Below are positions 9,003 to 17,461 of a stretch of 18,823 nucleotides of DNA, in pieces. The translations under genes were made by a program, and so were the position numbers. Within the stretch, counting starts at the first letter, position 1. Every line of letters starts with the position of its first letter. The notes beneath the pieces were generated by a model. That model had not been told where the DNA came from. It searched no databases and saw only the letters and a list, made by a program, of their open reading frames with translations. This DNA is from an uncultured Blautia sp. (lineage in GTDB: Bacteria > Bacillota > Clostridia > Lachnospirales > Lachnospiraceae): contig CAKRTP010000026.1 of assembly GCA_934402155.1 (NCBI GenBank), positions 1 through 18,823 of the forward strand. The letters run 5' to 3'.

Positions 9003-9593
9003 ATGAAAAGGGGTTTCTTATTAGCCGCAGTAATTGGTGCGGGCTGTATTCTGACCGGATGCAGCAGCTTTTCACCAGAAGTGACCGGAGTATCCGTCAG
9101 TAAGAACGGAACGGTGACAGAAGTAGTCAGAGAAAGCTTTGATGCTTCCTATTATAGTGAAGAAGAACTGAAAAGTACGGTGGAGAGTGAAATAGCAGAC
9201 TACAACAGCAGCCATTCAGAGAGAGCTGTGAAAAAAAAGAGCCTGAAGATCAAAGACGGGGAAGCGCAGATGCGGCTGGAATATGATTCCTATCAGGATT
9301 ATGCCGGATTTAATCATGTGGGATTTTACGTTGGCGATATTAATGGAGCCATTCAGGCGGGTTATGCTTTTGAAGGAAGCTTTTATCCTGTATCGGACGG
9401 AGCAGTTTCACAGAACAGTGTATGGGGATCGAGCCTGATGAGTGGAACCAACTATAAGACAATGGTTGTGAATGAAGCACTTCTGGTGGATGTGCCGGGA
9501 AAGATCTGCTATGTCAGCGAAGGGGTAAAAGTTACGGGAAAATCAGAAGCAGTAACAGAAAATAGTGATACATCCTATATTCTTTATGAATAA
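9003..9593 (+). CDS. Uncharacterised lipoprotein
   Basis: I do not recognise the family. The 196-residue product begins with a lipoprotein signal: MKR, a hydrophobic stretch, then the lipobox LTGC with C20 as the lipid-carrying residue. The mature part is polar, with a helix-like acidic and lysine-rich stretch (about residues 50-90) and a C-terminal half rich in Gly, Tyr and Val that suggests beta structure. No catalytic motif stands out. An upstream in-frame ATG at 8946 exists, but it overlaps the -10 element and would bury the signal peptide; ATG 9003 has a GGAGGG site at the right distance. glyS starts 37 bases after the stop with no terminator between, so the two are probably cotranscribed. 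It should be anchored on the outer face of the membrane. Confidence 0.85.
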   Translation: MKRGFLLAAVIGAGCILTGCSSFSPEVTGVSVSKNGTVTEVVRESFDASYYSEEELKSTVESEIADYNSSHSERAVKKKSLKIKDGEAQMRLEYDSYQDYAGFNHVGFYVGDINGAIQAGYAFEGSFYPVSDGAVSQNSVWGSSLMSGTNYKTMVVNEALLVDVPGKICYVSEGVKVTGKSEAVTENSDTSYILYE

Positions 9594-9630
9594 AGAGATT
9601 ATAACGTTCAGGAAAGTGAGGAGAAACGAA

Positions 9631-11028
9631 ATGGAAAAGACAATGGACAAGATTGTTGCACTGGCAAAATCAAGAGGATTTGTATATCCTGGTTCTGAAA
9701 TTTACGGAGGACTGGCAAATACCTGGGATTACGGCAATCTTGGTGTGGAATTAAAAAATAACGTAAAACGTGCATGGTGGCAGAAATTTATTCAGGAGAA
9801 CCCATATAACGTAGGTGTGGACTGTGCGATCCTGATGAATCCACAGACATGGGTGGCATCCGGACATCTTGGCGGATTTGCGGATCCGTTGATGGATTGT
9901 AAAGAATGTCATGAACGTTTCCGTGCGGACAAGCTGATTGAAGACTACAGTGAAGAGCATGGTGTTACACTGGAAAAACCAATCGATGCATATTCTCAGG
10001 AAGAGATGAAAAATTTCATTGAAGAACATAATGTATGCTGCCCAAGCTGCGGCAAGCACAATTTTACAGATATCCGTCAGTTCAATCTGATGTTTAAGAC
10101 CTTCCAGGGTGTAACAGAGGATGCCAAGAATACCGTATATTTAAGACCGGAAACGGCACAGGGTATTTTTGTAAACTTTAAGAATGTACAGAGAACATCC
10201 AGAAAGAAGATTCCATTTGGTATCGGACAGATCGGTAAATCTTTCCGTAATGAGATCACACCGGGTAACTTTACATTCCGTACCCGTGAGTTTGAACAGA
10301 TGGAACTGGAATTCTTCTGCGAACCAGGTACGGATCTTGACTGGTTCCATTATTGGAGATCCTTCTGTATCAACTGGCTGCAGACTCTTGGCATCAAGGA
10401 AGATGAGATGAGAGCAAGAGATCATGCACCGGAAGAACTCTGCTTCTACAGTAAGGGTACTACAGATATTGAGTTCCTTTTCCCATTTGGATGGGGCGAA
10501 CTGTGGGGCATCGCAGACAGAACAGATTATGACCTTACTCAGCACCAGAATGTATCTGGTCAGGATATGACCTATTTTGATGATGAGAAACATGAAAAAT
10601 ACATCCCATATGTGGTTGAGCCATCTCTTGGTGCTGACCGTGTGGTTCTTGCATTCCTCTGCAGTGCTTATGATGAGGAAAACATCGGAACAGAAGAAAA
10701 ACCGGACATCAGAACAGTCATGCATTTCCATCCGGCACTGGCTCCGGTGAAGATCGGTGTGCTTCCTCTGTCCAAGAAACTGAACGAAGGTGCCGAAAAA
10801 GTATTTGCACAGTTATCAAAGAAATATAACTGCGAATATGATGATCGCGGAAACATCGGAAAACGTTACCGTCGTCAGGATGAGATCGGTACACCATTCT
10901 GTGTGACCTATGATTTTGATTCTGAAACAGACGGAGCAGTAACTATTCGTGACCGTGATACGATGGAGCAGGTTCGTGTAAAGATCGAAGAACTGGATGC
11001 ATATTTTGCAGACAAATTTACATTTTAA
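9631..11028 (+). CDS. glyS: Glycyl-tRNA synthetase, homodimeric type
   Basis: This class II synthetase attaches glycine to tRNA-Gly. At 465 residues it is the single-subunit eukaryote-like type (also called glyQS), not the alpha2-beta2 type. Class II motif 2 is seen around F205-R206 (SFRNEI then [14 protein letters not shown]) and motif 3 as [10 protein letters not shown] with G334-R337. The N-terminal WDYGNLG segment and the cysteine pairs CKEC and CPSC of the zinc-containing insertion are also present. The C-terminal anticodon-binding domain begins near [10 protein letters not shown]. The GAGGAG site before ATG 9631 decides the start; a longer frame opening at 9565 overlaps the lipoprotein gene and lacks such a site. 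A terminator follows at 11096. Confidence 0.97.
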   Translation: MEKTMDKIVALAKSRGFVYPGSEIYGGLANTWDYGNLGVELKNNVKRAWWQKFIQENPYNVGVDCAILMNPQTWVASGHLGGFADPLMDCKECHERFRADKLIEDYSEEHGVTLEKPIDAYSQEEMKNFIEEHNVCCPSCGKHNFTDIRQFNLMFKTFQGVTEDAKNTVYLRPETAQGIFVNFKNVQRTSRKKIPFGIGQIGKSFRNEITPGNFTFRTREFEQMELEFFCEPGTDLDWFHYWRSFCINWLQTLGIKEDEMRARDHAPEELCFYSKGTTDIEFLFPFGWGELWGIADRTDYDLTQHQNVSGQDMTYFDDEKHEKYIPYVVEPSLGADRVVLAFLCSAYDEENIGTEEKPDIRTVMHFHPALAPVKIGVLPLSKKLNEGAEKVFAQLSKKYNCEYDDRGNIGKRYRRQDEIGTPFCVTYDFDSETDGAVTIRDRDTMEQVRVKIEELDAYFADKFTF

Positions 11029-11095
11029 TCAAATCAGGGAAGTACCCTGCTTCCATTGCTAAAAACAATAAGCAGTGGCATTTTCTGATAAAAAG

Positions 11096-11128
11096 CGGTT
11101 TTTGGCTCAGGCTGAAGGCCGTTTTTTT
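11096..11128 (+). terminator. Intrinsic terminator after glyS
   Basis: An 11-bp stem (11096-11106 with 11111-11121, including several G-U pairs) with loop TCAG runs into seven Ts at 11122-11128. A weaker hairpin just upstream (11053-11060 with 11071-11078) may add to it. Confidence 0.8.
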
Positions 11129-11140
11129 GTGGTTTGTTCT

Positions 11141-11168
11141 TTGCAGAAAGAAAAAACTGTTTTATAAT
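11141..11168 (+). promoter_or_regulatory. Promoter of the transglutaminase-like surface protein gene
   Basis: TTGCAG at 11141-11146, then 16 bases, then TATAAT at 11163-11168. It follows the glyS terminator by 12 bases and precedes the AGGGA ribosome binding site (11202-11206). Confidence 0.7.
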
Positions 11169-11215
11169 GTGGATAAAGCAGGAAAACTACAGATGAGCAG
11201 ACAGGGAACACGAGA

Positions 11216-13564
11216 ATGGACAGAAATAAGAATAAAAATCATGGCAACCGAATATGGAAAAAAATGTTAATTAGCATGAGCATGGTACTGGCTCTGGCAG
11301 ATATCACAGGAAGCGGAGTGCGGTTTCAGGCGGCGGATGTAGTGCAGGAGTCGGACTGTGCAGATTATGCTGAAACGGAATATACAGATCAGGAAGTGGA
11401 AGAAACAGAAGAAGCAGATGTAACAGAGACAGATCGCCAGGATTTGGAAAATGAAGTGAAAGAAGAACAGATTCTGGATCAACAGGAAGAGGAACAGATA
11501 GCTTCAGAGCAGTTGGATGAGCAGAAGGAAGATCGGACGGAGATTCAGGAAGAAGAATTTTTTGATGAATCTGCTGATGCAGGAAATGCGATAGATGGCT
11601 CAGGCATTACCGGAAGAAGTACCAGACGTGCACGAACGGTGGTGCGATTTCAGGACTGTTATGGAGATCAGCTGAATGAAGGCGCAAGAGAAGTTTATGA
11701 TGCGATGATGAAAGCATGGGCAAATGGAGGAACAGATACATTTAAAGTTACCTTTGCCACGCCGCTGACATTTGAGACAACAGGAACTTATGTGACTGGA
11801 GAGGATGGAAAGCAAAAGTGGAAATGGGTGGCAGCGGATGGAAAAGACACCAATGAGAAAATGAAACTGGATCCGGCATATGGAGAAGTGATGGAAGAAC
11901 TTCGCAGAAATGTACAGGGTGGGTTCGATGCAGGCATATATGATACTCCGGAGATGTTCTGGCTGAAGAAAGTGTCTTTTGGATATTCGCTGGTATGGAA
12001 TATCAGAAAAGATGGCAGTGCGACAGGAACGATTCGGGAAGTGTCCATCAGCGGGATAGAAGCCTGGACAGGAGCAAAATCCAGCGTTTCAGAATTTCAG
12101 AGAAAAGTGTCCGACGCAGTTGGCGTAATCTGTGCCAGTTTTACAGATAGTATGACGGATGCGCAGAAGATGAAACGCATTCATGATTATATCTGTGCGA
12201 AATGTGTCTATCAGGAGGGAACTTATGCCCACAGCGCCTACGGAACTTTTTACAATGGGAAAGTTGTATGCGAAGGCTATGCCAAGGCATTTAAGATTCT
12301 GTGTAACCGAATTGGACTGAACTGTGCACTCGGTTCAGGAACCGTGCATAAACCTTCTTCGGATGGAGCTCACATGTGGAATTATGTGTTCCTGAATGGT
12401 GGCTGGTACATGGTAGATGCTACCTGGGATGATGGGACGACATTATCTGACCGATATTTATTTGCAGGCTCCGAGACGGATGGCATTTACGATAAGATAT
12501 CCAGGGAACGAACCAATTATACGATATTTTCAACCAGACCGGAAACAGCATTTCGATTTGTGCAGCCGACCCTGCAGGAGACCACCTATCACGAAAATAC
12601 AGAGATCGGGAGAATGGCAGCATCCTGCGTAAGTGACGGATATCTGACATTGCAATGTCAGCTGTGTGATGAGGTGACAAAGACAGCCATACCAGCCACC
12701 GGGCATAGTTACGGAGAGTGGAAAACAACGGTGGAGGCAGGCTGTGAAACACCAGGAAGCAGAACCCGCATCTGTAAAACATGCCAGAGCGAAGAAAGAA
12801 AAGTTATACCAGCCACCGGGCATAGTTACGGAGAGTGGGAAACAACTGCGAAGGCAGGCTGTGAAACTCCGGGAAGCAGAACCCGTATCTGTAAAATGTG
12901 CCAGAGCGAAGAAAGGGAAGTCATACCATCCACCGGGCATAGCTATGGAGAGTGGAGAACCATTCGTAGGGCAACCGCATTGGAAAATGGAGAGATGCGT
13001 CGCAGTTGTCAAAATGAAAACTGCGAAAGTACAGAGAACAAAATACTCCCACGAATTTCCGGATTCGTAAAACTGAATGCAGGCAGTCTGAAGCTTCAGA
13101 CCAGACAGTCAACCACAGGGCTGAGAGTTACTGCTATGGCCGAGGGGGACCGTGTAATTAACTGGAAGAGTAGCCGGCCTGAAGTAGCAAGTGTCAGTAA
13201 AAAAGGAAAGATTACCGGAAAGAAAACCGGAACAGCAGTCATTACAGTGACGCTGGCCAGTGGGGCAACAGCTCAGTGTAAGGTAAAGGTACAGAAAAAA
13301 GAAGTTCAGCCAGTCGGTTTGAGTATTTCCTGCAGCAGACTGAAAAACAATCGTATTACCTTAAAAAAAGGACAAAGTGTCAGATGTACGGTCGTAGTAC
13401 GGCCATTTACCAGCAAAACAAAAGTTATTTTTACCAGCAAAAATAAAAAAATTGCAAAAGTATCGCAAAAAGGAAGAATCAAAGCAGCAGGGGCAGGAAA
13501 AACAAAAATTACAATAAAAGCCGGAACAAAGAAAAAGACTGTGTGGGTTATTGTGAAAAAGTGA
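11216..13564 (+). CDS. Secreted transglutaminase-like protein with CxxC repeats and Ig-like domains
   Basis: A 782-residue exported protein with five visible parts. (1) A signal peptide at residues 1 to about 40 has a basic start, a hydrophobic core MLISMSMVLALA and a likely cut near FQAA. (2) A very Asp/Glu-rich linker spans about 44-120. (3) A transglutaminase-like core has the Cys-His-Asp triad as C352 (VVCEGYAKAF), H386 (AHMWNYV) and D401 (DATWDD). (4) Three copies of a 39-residue unit, GHSYGEW...C...CxxC, start at residue 492. (5) Two Ig-like bacterial domains (Big_2 type) run from about 610 to the end and are very lysine-rich. The fold may act as a peptidase, crosslinker or peptidoglycan-associated enzyme; which of these is not shown. 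There is no LPXTG, SLH or choline-binding motif, so anchoring is unclear. The start follows AGGGA by 9 bases. Confidence 0.88.
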   Translation: MDRNKNKNHGNRIWKKMLISMSMVLALADITGSGVRFQAADVVQESDCADYAETEYTDQEVEETEEADVTETDRQDLENEVKEEQILDQQEEEQIASEQLDEQKEDRTEIQEEEFFDESADAGNAIDGSGITGRSTRRARTVVRFQDCYGDQLNEGAREVYDAMMKAWANGGTDTFKVTFATPLTFETTGTYVTGEDGKQKWKWVAADGKDTNEKMKLDPAYGEVMEELRRNVQGGFDAGIYDTPEMFWLKKVSFGYSLVWNIRKDGSATGTIREVSISGIEAWTGAKSSVSEFQRKVSDAVGVICASFTDSMTDAQKMKRIHDYICAKCVYQEGTYAHSAYGTFYNGKVVCEGYAKAFKILCNRIGLNCALGSGTVHKPSSDGAHMWNYVFLNGGWYMVDATWDDGTTLSDRYLFAGSETDGIYDKISRERTNYTIFSTRPETAFRFVQPTLQETTYHENTEIGRMAASCVSDGYLTLQCQLCDEVTKTAIPATGHSYGEWKTTVEAGCETPGSRTRICKTCQSEERKVIPATGHSYGEWETTAKAGCETPGSRTRICKMCQSEEREVIPSTGHSYGEWRTIRRATALENGEMRRSCQNENCESTENKILPRISGFVKLNAGSLKLQTRQSTTGLRVTAMAEGDRVINWKSSRPEVASVSKKGKITGKKTGTAVITVTLASGATAQCKVKVQKKEVQPVGLSISCSRLKNNRITLKKGQSVRCTVVVRPFTSKTKVIFTSKNKKIAKVSQKGRIKAAGAGKTKITIKAGTKKKTVWVIVKK
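12689..13033 (+). repeat. Tandem 117-bp repeat inside the surface protein gene
   Basis: The unit starts at 12689, 12806 and 12923, a period of exactly 117 bases (39 codons). Units 1 and 2 differ at about a dozen positions. Unit 3 keeps the first third and then diverges, losing the first Cys and replacing CxxC by CQNENC. A more worn partial copy (CQLC) lies just before unit 1. Each intact unit encodes GHSYGEW, one Cys and a CxxC pair. Confidence 0.93.
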
Positions 13565-13625
13565 AAAATAATTGTAAAAAATTCACGTATAAACAATAAA
13601 AATGATGGTGAAGTGGAAAATCGTC

Positions 13626-13653
13626 TTGACTAATTTGTATAATATGTTATGCT
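13626..13653 (+). promoter_or_regulatory. Possible promoter of ppdK
   Basis: TTGACT at 13626-13631 followed after 16 bases by TATGCT at 13648-13653. A TATAAT at 13638-13643 also occurs but has no good -35 at the right distance. If used, the transcript would pass through the hairpin at 13686-13711 before reaching ppdK. No clearly better promoter is seen between that hairpin and ppdK. Confidence 0.5.
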
Positions 13654-13685
13654 ATTCATGTGCAGCTACAACAGGGTAGTAAATC

Positions 13686-13711
13686 ACACCGGAGAAACAC
13701 CGGTGTTTTTT
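13686..13711 (+). terminator. Terminator or attenuator hairpin upstream of ppdK
   Basis: ACACCGG (13686-13692) pairs with CCGGTGT (13700-13706) around a 7-base loop and runs into six Ts (13706-13711). It may simply end the surface-protein transcript. Because the best ppdK promoter lies upstream of it, it could also work as an attenuator in the ppdK leader. Confidence 0.72.
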
Positions 13712-13806
13712 ATGCTCTGAAGTTTTCATAAAGGTGAAAAAAGCTGCGGCGAAGAGTAGCAACTGCGTGGGGGCAGCATTGTTTTACCAATTAATATTAG
13801 GAGGAA
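13712..13806 (+). promoter_or_regulatory. GC-rich 5' leader of ppdK
   Basis: No reading frame of note. AGCTGC at 13742-13747 can pair with GCAGCT at 13662-13667, enclosing the terminator-like hairpin, or its GCTGC can pair with GCAGC at 13773-13777. These pairings exclude each other. The ribosome binding site AGGAGG is at 13799-13804. Confidence 0.35.
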
Positions 13807-13812
13807 ATGAGT

Positions 13813-16440
13813 ATGGCGAAATGGGTTTACTTATTCAAAGAAGGTAACGCGGAGATGAGAAACCTTCTTGGTGGAAAGGGCGCAAATCTGGCAGAGATGA
13901 CCAACCTGGGCCTTCCTGTACCACAGGGCTTCACGATTACAACAGAAGCATGTACCCAGTATTATGAAGATGGTCAGAAGATCAATGATGAGATTCAGGG
14001 TCAGATCATGGAATACATTGAGAAAATGGAAGAAATTACTGGTAAGAAGTTTGGGGATAAAGAGAATCCTTTACTGGTATCTGTAAGATCCGGTGCCCGT
14101 GCATCTATGCCAGGTATGATGGATACGATTTTGAACCTTGGTCTGAATGAAGAAGTAGTGGAAGTACTGGCTGCAAAATCTGGTAATCCGAGATGGGCAT
14201 GGGATTGCTACCGCAGATTTATCCAGATGTTCTCTGACGTTGTTATGGAAGTTGGCAAGAAATACTTCGAAGAACTGATCGATAAGATGAAGTTTGCAAA
14301 GGGTGTAACACAGGACGTAGAGCTGACAGCAGAAGACTTAAAAGAACTGGCAAATCAGTTTAAAGCAGAGTATAAAGAAAAAATCGGCAGTGATTTCCCA
14401 ACAGATCCGAAGGTACAGCTTATGGAAGCAATCAAAGCGGTATTCCGTTCCTGGGACAATCCTCGTGCGAATGTATATCGTCGTGATAACGATATCCCTT
14501 ATTCATGGGGAACAGCTGTTAACGTACAGATGATGGCATTCGGAAATATGGGTGAGACATCCGGAACTGGTGTTGCATTTACCCGTGATCCGGCTACCGG
14601 TGAAAAACATCTGATGGGAGAATTCCTGATGAATGCTCAGGGAGAAGATGTAGTTGCCGGTGTAAGAACACCTCAGAAAATTGATCAGTTAAAAGAAGTT
14701 ATGCCAGAAGTGTATGATCAGTTCACAAAGATCTGTGCAACACTGGAAGATCATTACCGTGATATGCAGGATATGGAATTTACCATTGAAGATAAGAAGC
14801 TGTATATGCTTCAGACACGTAACGGTAAGAGAACAGCACAGGCTGCATTAAAGATCGCCTGTGATCTGGTAGATGAAGGTATGATCACAGAGCAGAAAGC
14901 GGTAGCTATGATCGATCCAAGAAACCTGGATACACTGCTTCATCCGCAGTTTGACAAGATGGCACTGGTAAAGGCAATTCCTGTTGCAAAAGCACTGGGA
15001 GCATCACCGGGAGCTGCATGTGGACAGATTGTATTTACAGCGGATGATGCAAAAGAATGGCATGCTATGGGCAAGAAAGTAGTTCTGGTCCGTCTGGAAA
15101 CTTCACCGGAAGATATCGAAGGTATGAAGGCTTCTCAGGGTATCCTGACAGTTCGTGGCGGAATGACCAGCCATGCGGCAGTAGTAGCCCGCGGTATGGG
15201 AACATGCTGTGTATCCGGATGTGGCGATATCCATATGGATGAAGCAAATAAGAAGTTTACACTGGCAGGTAAAGAATACCATGAAGGAGACTGGATCTCT
15301 ATTGACGGTTCTACCGGAAATATTTATGATGGCGTAATCAAGACAGTAGATGCTACCATCGCCGGAGAATTTGGCCGTATCATGGGATGGGCAGATAAAT
15401 ACAGAAAACTGAAAGTAAGAACAAATGCAGATACACCTGCAGATGCAAAGAAAGCAAGAGAACTGGGCGCAGAAGGTATCGGACTTTGCCGTACAGAGCA
15501 CATGTTCTTTGAAGGTGACAGAATTGATGCATTCCGTGAAATGATCTGTTCTGATACCGTGGAAGAAAGAGAAGAAGCGCTGGATAAGATTCTTCCGGTT
15601 CAGCAGAGTGACTTTGAAAAACTCTACGAAGCATTGGAAGGCAATCCTGTAACCATTCGTTTCCTGGACCCGCCTCTGCATGAATTCGTACCACAGACAG
15701 AAGAAGATATCAAGAAACTGGCTGATTCACAGGGCAAGACTGTAGATCAGATCAAAAATATCATTGAATCTCTTCATGAATTCAACCCAATGATGGGACA
15801 TCGAGGCGTTCGTCTGGCAGTAACCTATCCGGAAATTGCAAAGATGCAGACAAGAGCAGTGATCCGCGCAGCGATCGATGTAAAGAAGAATCATCCAGAC
15901 TGGAATATTTGTCCGGAAATCATGATTCCATTAATCGGTGATGACAAAGAGCTTCGTTTTGTAAAGAAGACAGTAGTAGATACTGCAAATGAGGAGATCG
16001 CAGCAGCAGGTGTAGATCTGAAATATCAGGTAGGTACTATGATCGAAATTCCTCGTGCAGCTCTGACTGCAGATGAGATCGCAAAAGATGCTGACTTCTT
16101 CTGCTTCGGAACAAATGACCTGACACAGATGACTTTCGGATTCTCCCGTGATGATGCAGGTAAGTTCCTGGAAGCATACTACGAGAGAAAGATCTTCGAA
16201 AACGACCCATTTGCAAAACTTGACCAGAATGGTGTTGGTAAGCTGATGGAAATGGCTATCCAGCTTGGTAAGGGAGAAAATCCAAACCTGCATATCGGTA
16301 TCTGTGGAGAACACGGTGGAGATCCATCTTCCGTAGAGTTCTGCCACAAGATCGGTCTGGATTATGTATCCTGCTCACCGTTCAGAGTACCAATCGCAAG
16401 ACTGGCAGCAGCTCAGGCAGCTATCGCAGAAATGAAATAA
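13813..16440 (+). CDS. ppdK: Pyruvate, phosphate dikinase
   Basis: PPDK reversibly converts PEP, AMP and pyrophosphate to pyruvate, ATP and phosphate. In fermenting Clostridia it can act as a pyrophosphate-saving glycolytic enzyme or make PEP. The 875 residues contain the N-terminal nucleotide-binding domain (GGKGANLAEM near residue 20, then SVRSGA), the swivelling phosphohistidine domain with the carrier H454 in GGMTSHAAVVARG, and the C-terminal TIM-barrel PEP/pyruvate domain with C831 in GICGEHGG. These align with His455 and Cys831 of the C. symbiosum enzyme. A start at 13807 is possible in frame, but AGGAGG (13799-13804) is only 2 bases from it and 8 from ATG 13813, so 13813 is chosen. The gene stands alone, ending at a strong terminator shared with the convergent regulator gene. 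Confidence 0.97.
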   Translation: MAKWVYLFKEGNAEMRNLLGGKGANLAEMTNLGLPVPQGFTITTEACTQYYEDGQKINDEIQGQIMEYIEKMEEITGKKFGDKENPLLVSVRSGARASMPGMMDTILNLGLNEEVVEVLAAKSGNPRWAWDCYRRFIQMFSDVVMEVGKKYFEELIDKMKFAKGVTQDVELTAEDLKELANQFKAEYKEKIGSDFPTDPKVQLMEAIKAVFRSWDNPRANVYRRDNDIPYSWGTAVNVQMMAFGNMGETSGTGVAFTRDPATGEKHLMGEFLMNAQGEDVVAGVRTPQKIDQLKEVMPEVYDQFTKICATLEDHYRDMQDMEFTIEDKKLYMLQTRNGKRTAQAALKIACDLVDEGMITEQKAVAMIDPRNLDTLLHPQFDKMALVKAIPVAKALGASPGAACGQIVFTADDAKEWHAMGKKVVLVRLETSPEDIEGMKASQGILTVRGGMTSHAAVVARGMGTCCVSGCGDIHMDEANKKFTLAGKEYHEGDWISIDGSTGNIYDGVIKTVDATIAGEFGRIMGWADKYRKLKVRTNADTPADAKKARELGAEGIGLCRTEHMFFEGDRIDAFREMICSDTVEEREEALDKILPVQQSDFEKLYEALEGNPVTIRFLDPPLHEFVPQTEEDIKKLADSQGKTVDQIKNIIESLHEFNPMMGHRGVRLAVTYPEIAKMQTRAVIRAAIDVKKNHPDWNICPEIMIPLIGDDKELRFVKKTVVDTANEEIAAAGVDLKYQVGTMIEIPRAALTADEIAKDADFFCFGTNDLTQMTFGFSRDDAGKFLEAYYERKIFENDPFAKLDQNGVGKLMEMAIQLGKGENPNLHIGICGEHGGDPSSVEFCHKIGLDYVSCSPFRVPIARLAAAQAAIAEMK

Positions 16441-16454
16441 ATGACATAAAAAGA

Positions 16455-16497
16455 CCCCTGACGACCTGGATTCCAGGTTGTCAGGGGGTTTCTTTTT
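16455..16497. terminator. Bidirectional terminator between ppdK and the AraC gene
   Basis: A 15-bp stem (16455-16469 with 16473-16487, one G-U pair) and a 3-base loop. It is followed on the plus strand by TTTCTTTTTT and preceded by AAAAAG, which gives a T tract for the minus strand as well. It lies between the ends of two convergent genes. Confidence 0.93.
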
Positions 16498-16521
16498 TCA
16501 CACATTGGTAATGGTATCTTT

Positions 16522-17373
16522 TCAAAACGGAGACTTCATAAATTGTTTAGGAGTGATTCCTTTATACTTATTAAATGTTTTTATGAAATAACTTTCGTCA
16601 TTAAATCCGCAGGAGATGGCTACTTCTCTAATCGTAATATCTTTGGTGGAGAGCATTTCACATGCACATTCAATTCGATAGTAGTTCAGATAATCGATTG
16701 GAGTTCGACCTGTCAGGCTGCGGAAATACCGACAGAAATATTTGGAATTCATACTGGCAATGCGGGCCAGATCATCCAGACTGATGTTGTTGCTGTAATT
16801 GTCGGATATGAAGGTAAGTACATTCTTGACAGAAGAAATCCGTTCAGCCGATACCATATTCTGGTGTGCCTGTTCATATAAGTGTTCGTTTATGATGGTT
16901 CCTAATAAATGGTATAAATACCCCTGTACCATGAATTCGTAACCGTTTTTTTTGCTGGACAGGGCATGACACAGATGCTTTACAATTGGGAGAATATTAT
17001 CTGATTTTTCAGAAAGAAAGGTAGTGATTGTAATTTTCTGATCGATAATGTCCCGTATGATTCTGGAGCATGCATGATTGTCTTTTAATAAAATCTGGAG
17101 ATCGAATACGATACATTCGTAAATACAATCGTACGGAGTGCCGCCGTGAAGCGTGCCGCTGGTAATGAAGATAATATCACCAGCCTGATAGAGTTTTGTT
17201 GATTTTTCAAGCTTTAATTGGAAAGAACCGGAGATGATGCGAATAATTTCGTATTGCGTGTGCCAGTGATACTGCATGTCATAGCGTGGACTATGAGGTG
17301 TCTGATGATAAAAAGCAATAGGAAAATTAAAAGTCCCCTGCTGTGCTTTCTCCTGATAATCAATAAATTTCAT
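16522..17373 (-). CDS. AraC-family transcriptional regulator with cupin sensor domain
   Basis: The 283-residue protein has an N-terminal cupin-type ligand-binding domain with HWHTQYE near residue 37. Its C-terminal AraC/XylS double helix-turn-helix covers about the last 100 residues (LDDLARIASMNSKYFCRYF, then IREVAISCGFNDESYFIKTF). Such regulators usually bind a sugar and activate nearby catabolic genes. It is transcribed away from fucI across a shared control region, so it probably controls fucI and the genes beyond it; the ligand is an inference. A longer frame opens at 17388, but it has no ribosome binding site, whereas GAGGA lies 8 bases before ATG 17373. The helix-turn-helix is complete and no defect is seen. 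Confidence 0.92.
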   Translation of the reverse strand: MKFIDYQEKAQQGTFNFPIAFYHQTPHSPRYDMQYHWHTQYEIIRIISGSFQLKLEKSTKLYQAGDIIFITSGTLHGGTPYDCIYECIVFDLQILLKDNHACSRIIRDIIDQKITITTFLSEKSDNILPIVKHLCHALSSKKNGYEFMVQGYLYHLLGTIINEHLYEQAHQNMVSAERISSVKNVLTFISDNYSNNISLDDLARIASMNSKYFCRYFRSLTGRTPIDYLNYYRIECACEMLSTKDITIREVAISCGFNDESYFIKTFNKYKGITPKQFMKSPF

Positions 17374-17422
17374 AAATAATATCCTCATGGTGAAATGGGT
17401 GAATATTGTACAGCTTTTTTAT

Positions 17423-17451
17423 AGTATAACACTTTTGTTTCAAGTGTGCAA
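17423..17451 (-). promoter_or_regulatory. Promoter of the AraC-family gene
   Basis: Read on the minus strand, TTGCAC (17451-17446) and TATACT (17428-17423) are exactly 17 bases apart, about 50 bases before the start codon. Confidence 0.75.
17429..17447. promoter_or_regulatory. Perfect inverted repeat in the divergent control region
   Basis: ACACTT (17429-17434) and AAGTGT (17442-17447) are exact reverse complements separated by 7 bases. The repeat fills the space between the -35 and -10 of the minus-strand promoter and covers the poor -35 region of the fucI promoter, so a protein bound here could affect both. Possible operator; the binding protein is not known. Confidence 0.5.
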
Positions 17452-17461
17452 ACATTATAAT
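17434..17461 (+). promoter_or_regulatory. Possible fucI promoter with weak -35
   Basis: TATAAT at 17456-17461 has only a weak -35 (TTTGTT at 17434-17439, 16-base spacing). A good -10 with a poor -35 is what an activator-dependent promoter often looks like. The leader is about 45 bases and holds a small palindrome, TGCCTGCGGGCA, at 17475-17486. Confidence 0.55.

Noticed and set aside
12530..13112. Minus- and plus-strand open frames across the 117-bp repeats
   Set aside because: They repeat only because the underlying DNA repeats, have no start signals, and compete with the well-supported transglutaminase-like gene.
13670..13706. T-box-like segment AACAGGGTAGTA before the ppdK hairpin
   Set aside because: The core TGGNACC is absent, the leader is too short for a T-box, and ppdK is not a typical T-box target.
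16543..16881. Plus-strand open frame of 112 codons opposite the AraC-family gene
   Set aside because: It overlaps the conserved DNA-binding domain coded on the other strand and has no ribosome binding site or recognisable domain.
17447..17460. Catabolite-responsive-element-like sequence TGCAAACATTATAA over the fucI -10
   Set aside because: It matches only 7 of the 9 fixed positions of the cre consensus and lacks the central CG, so it is not strong enough to call.
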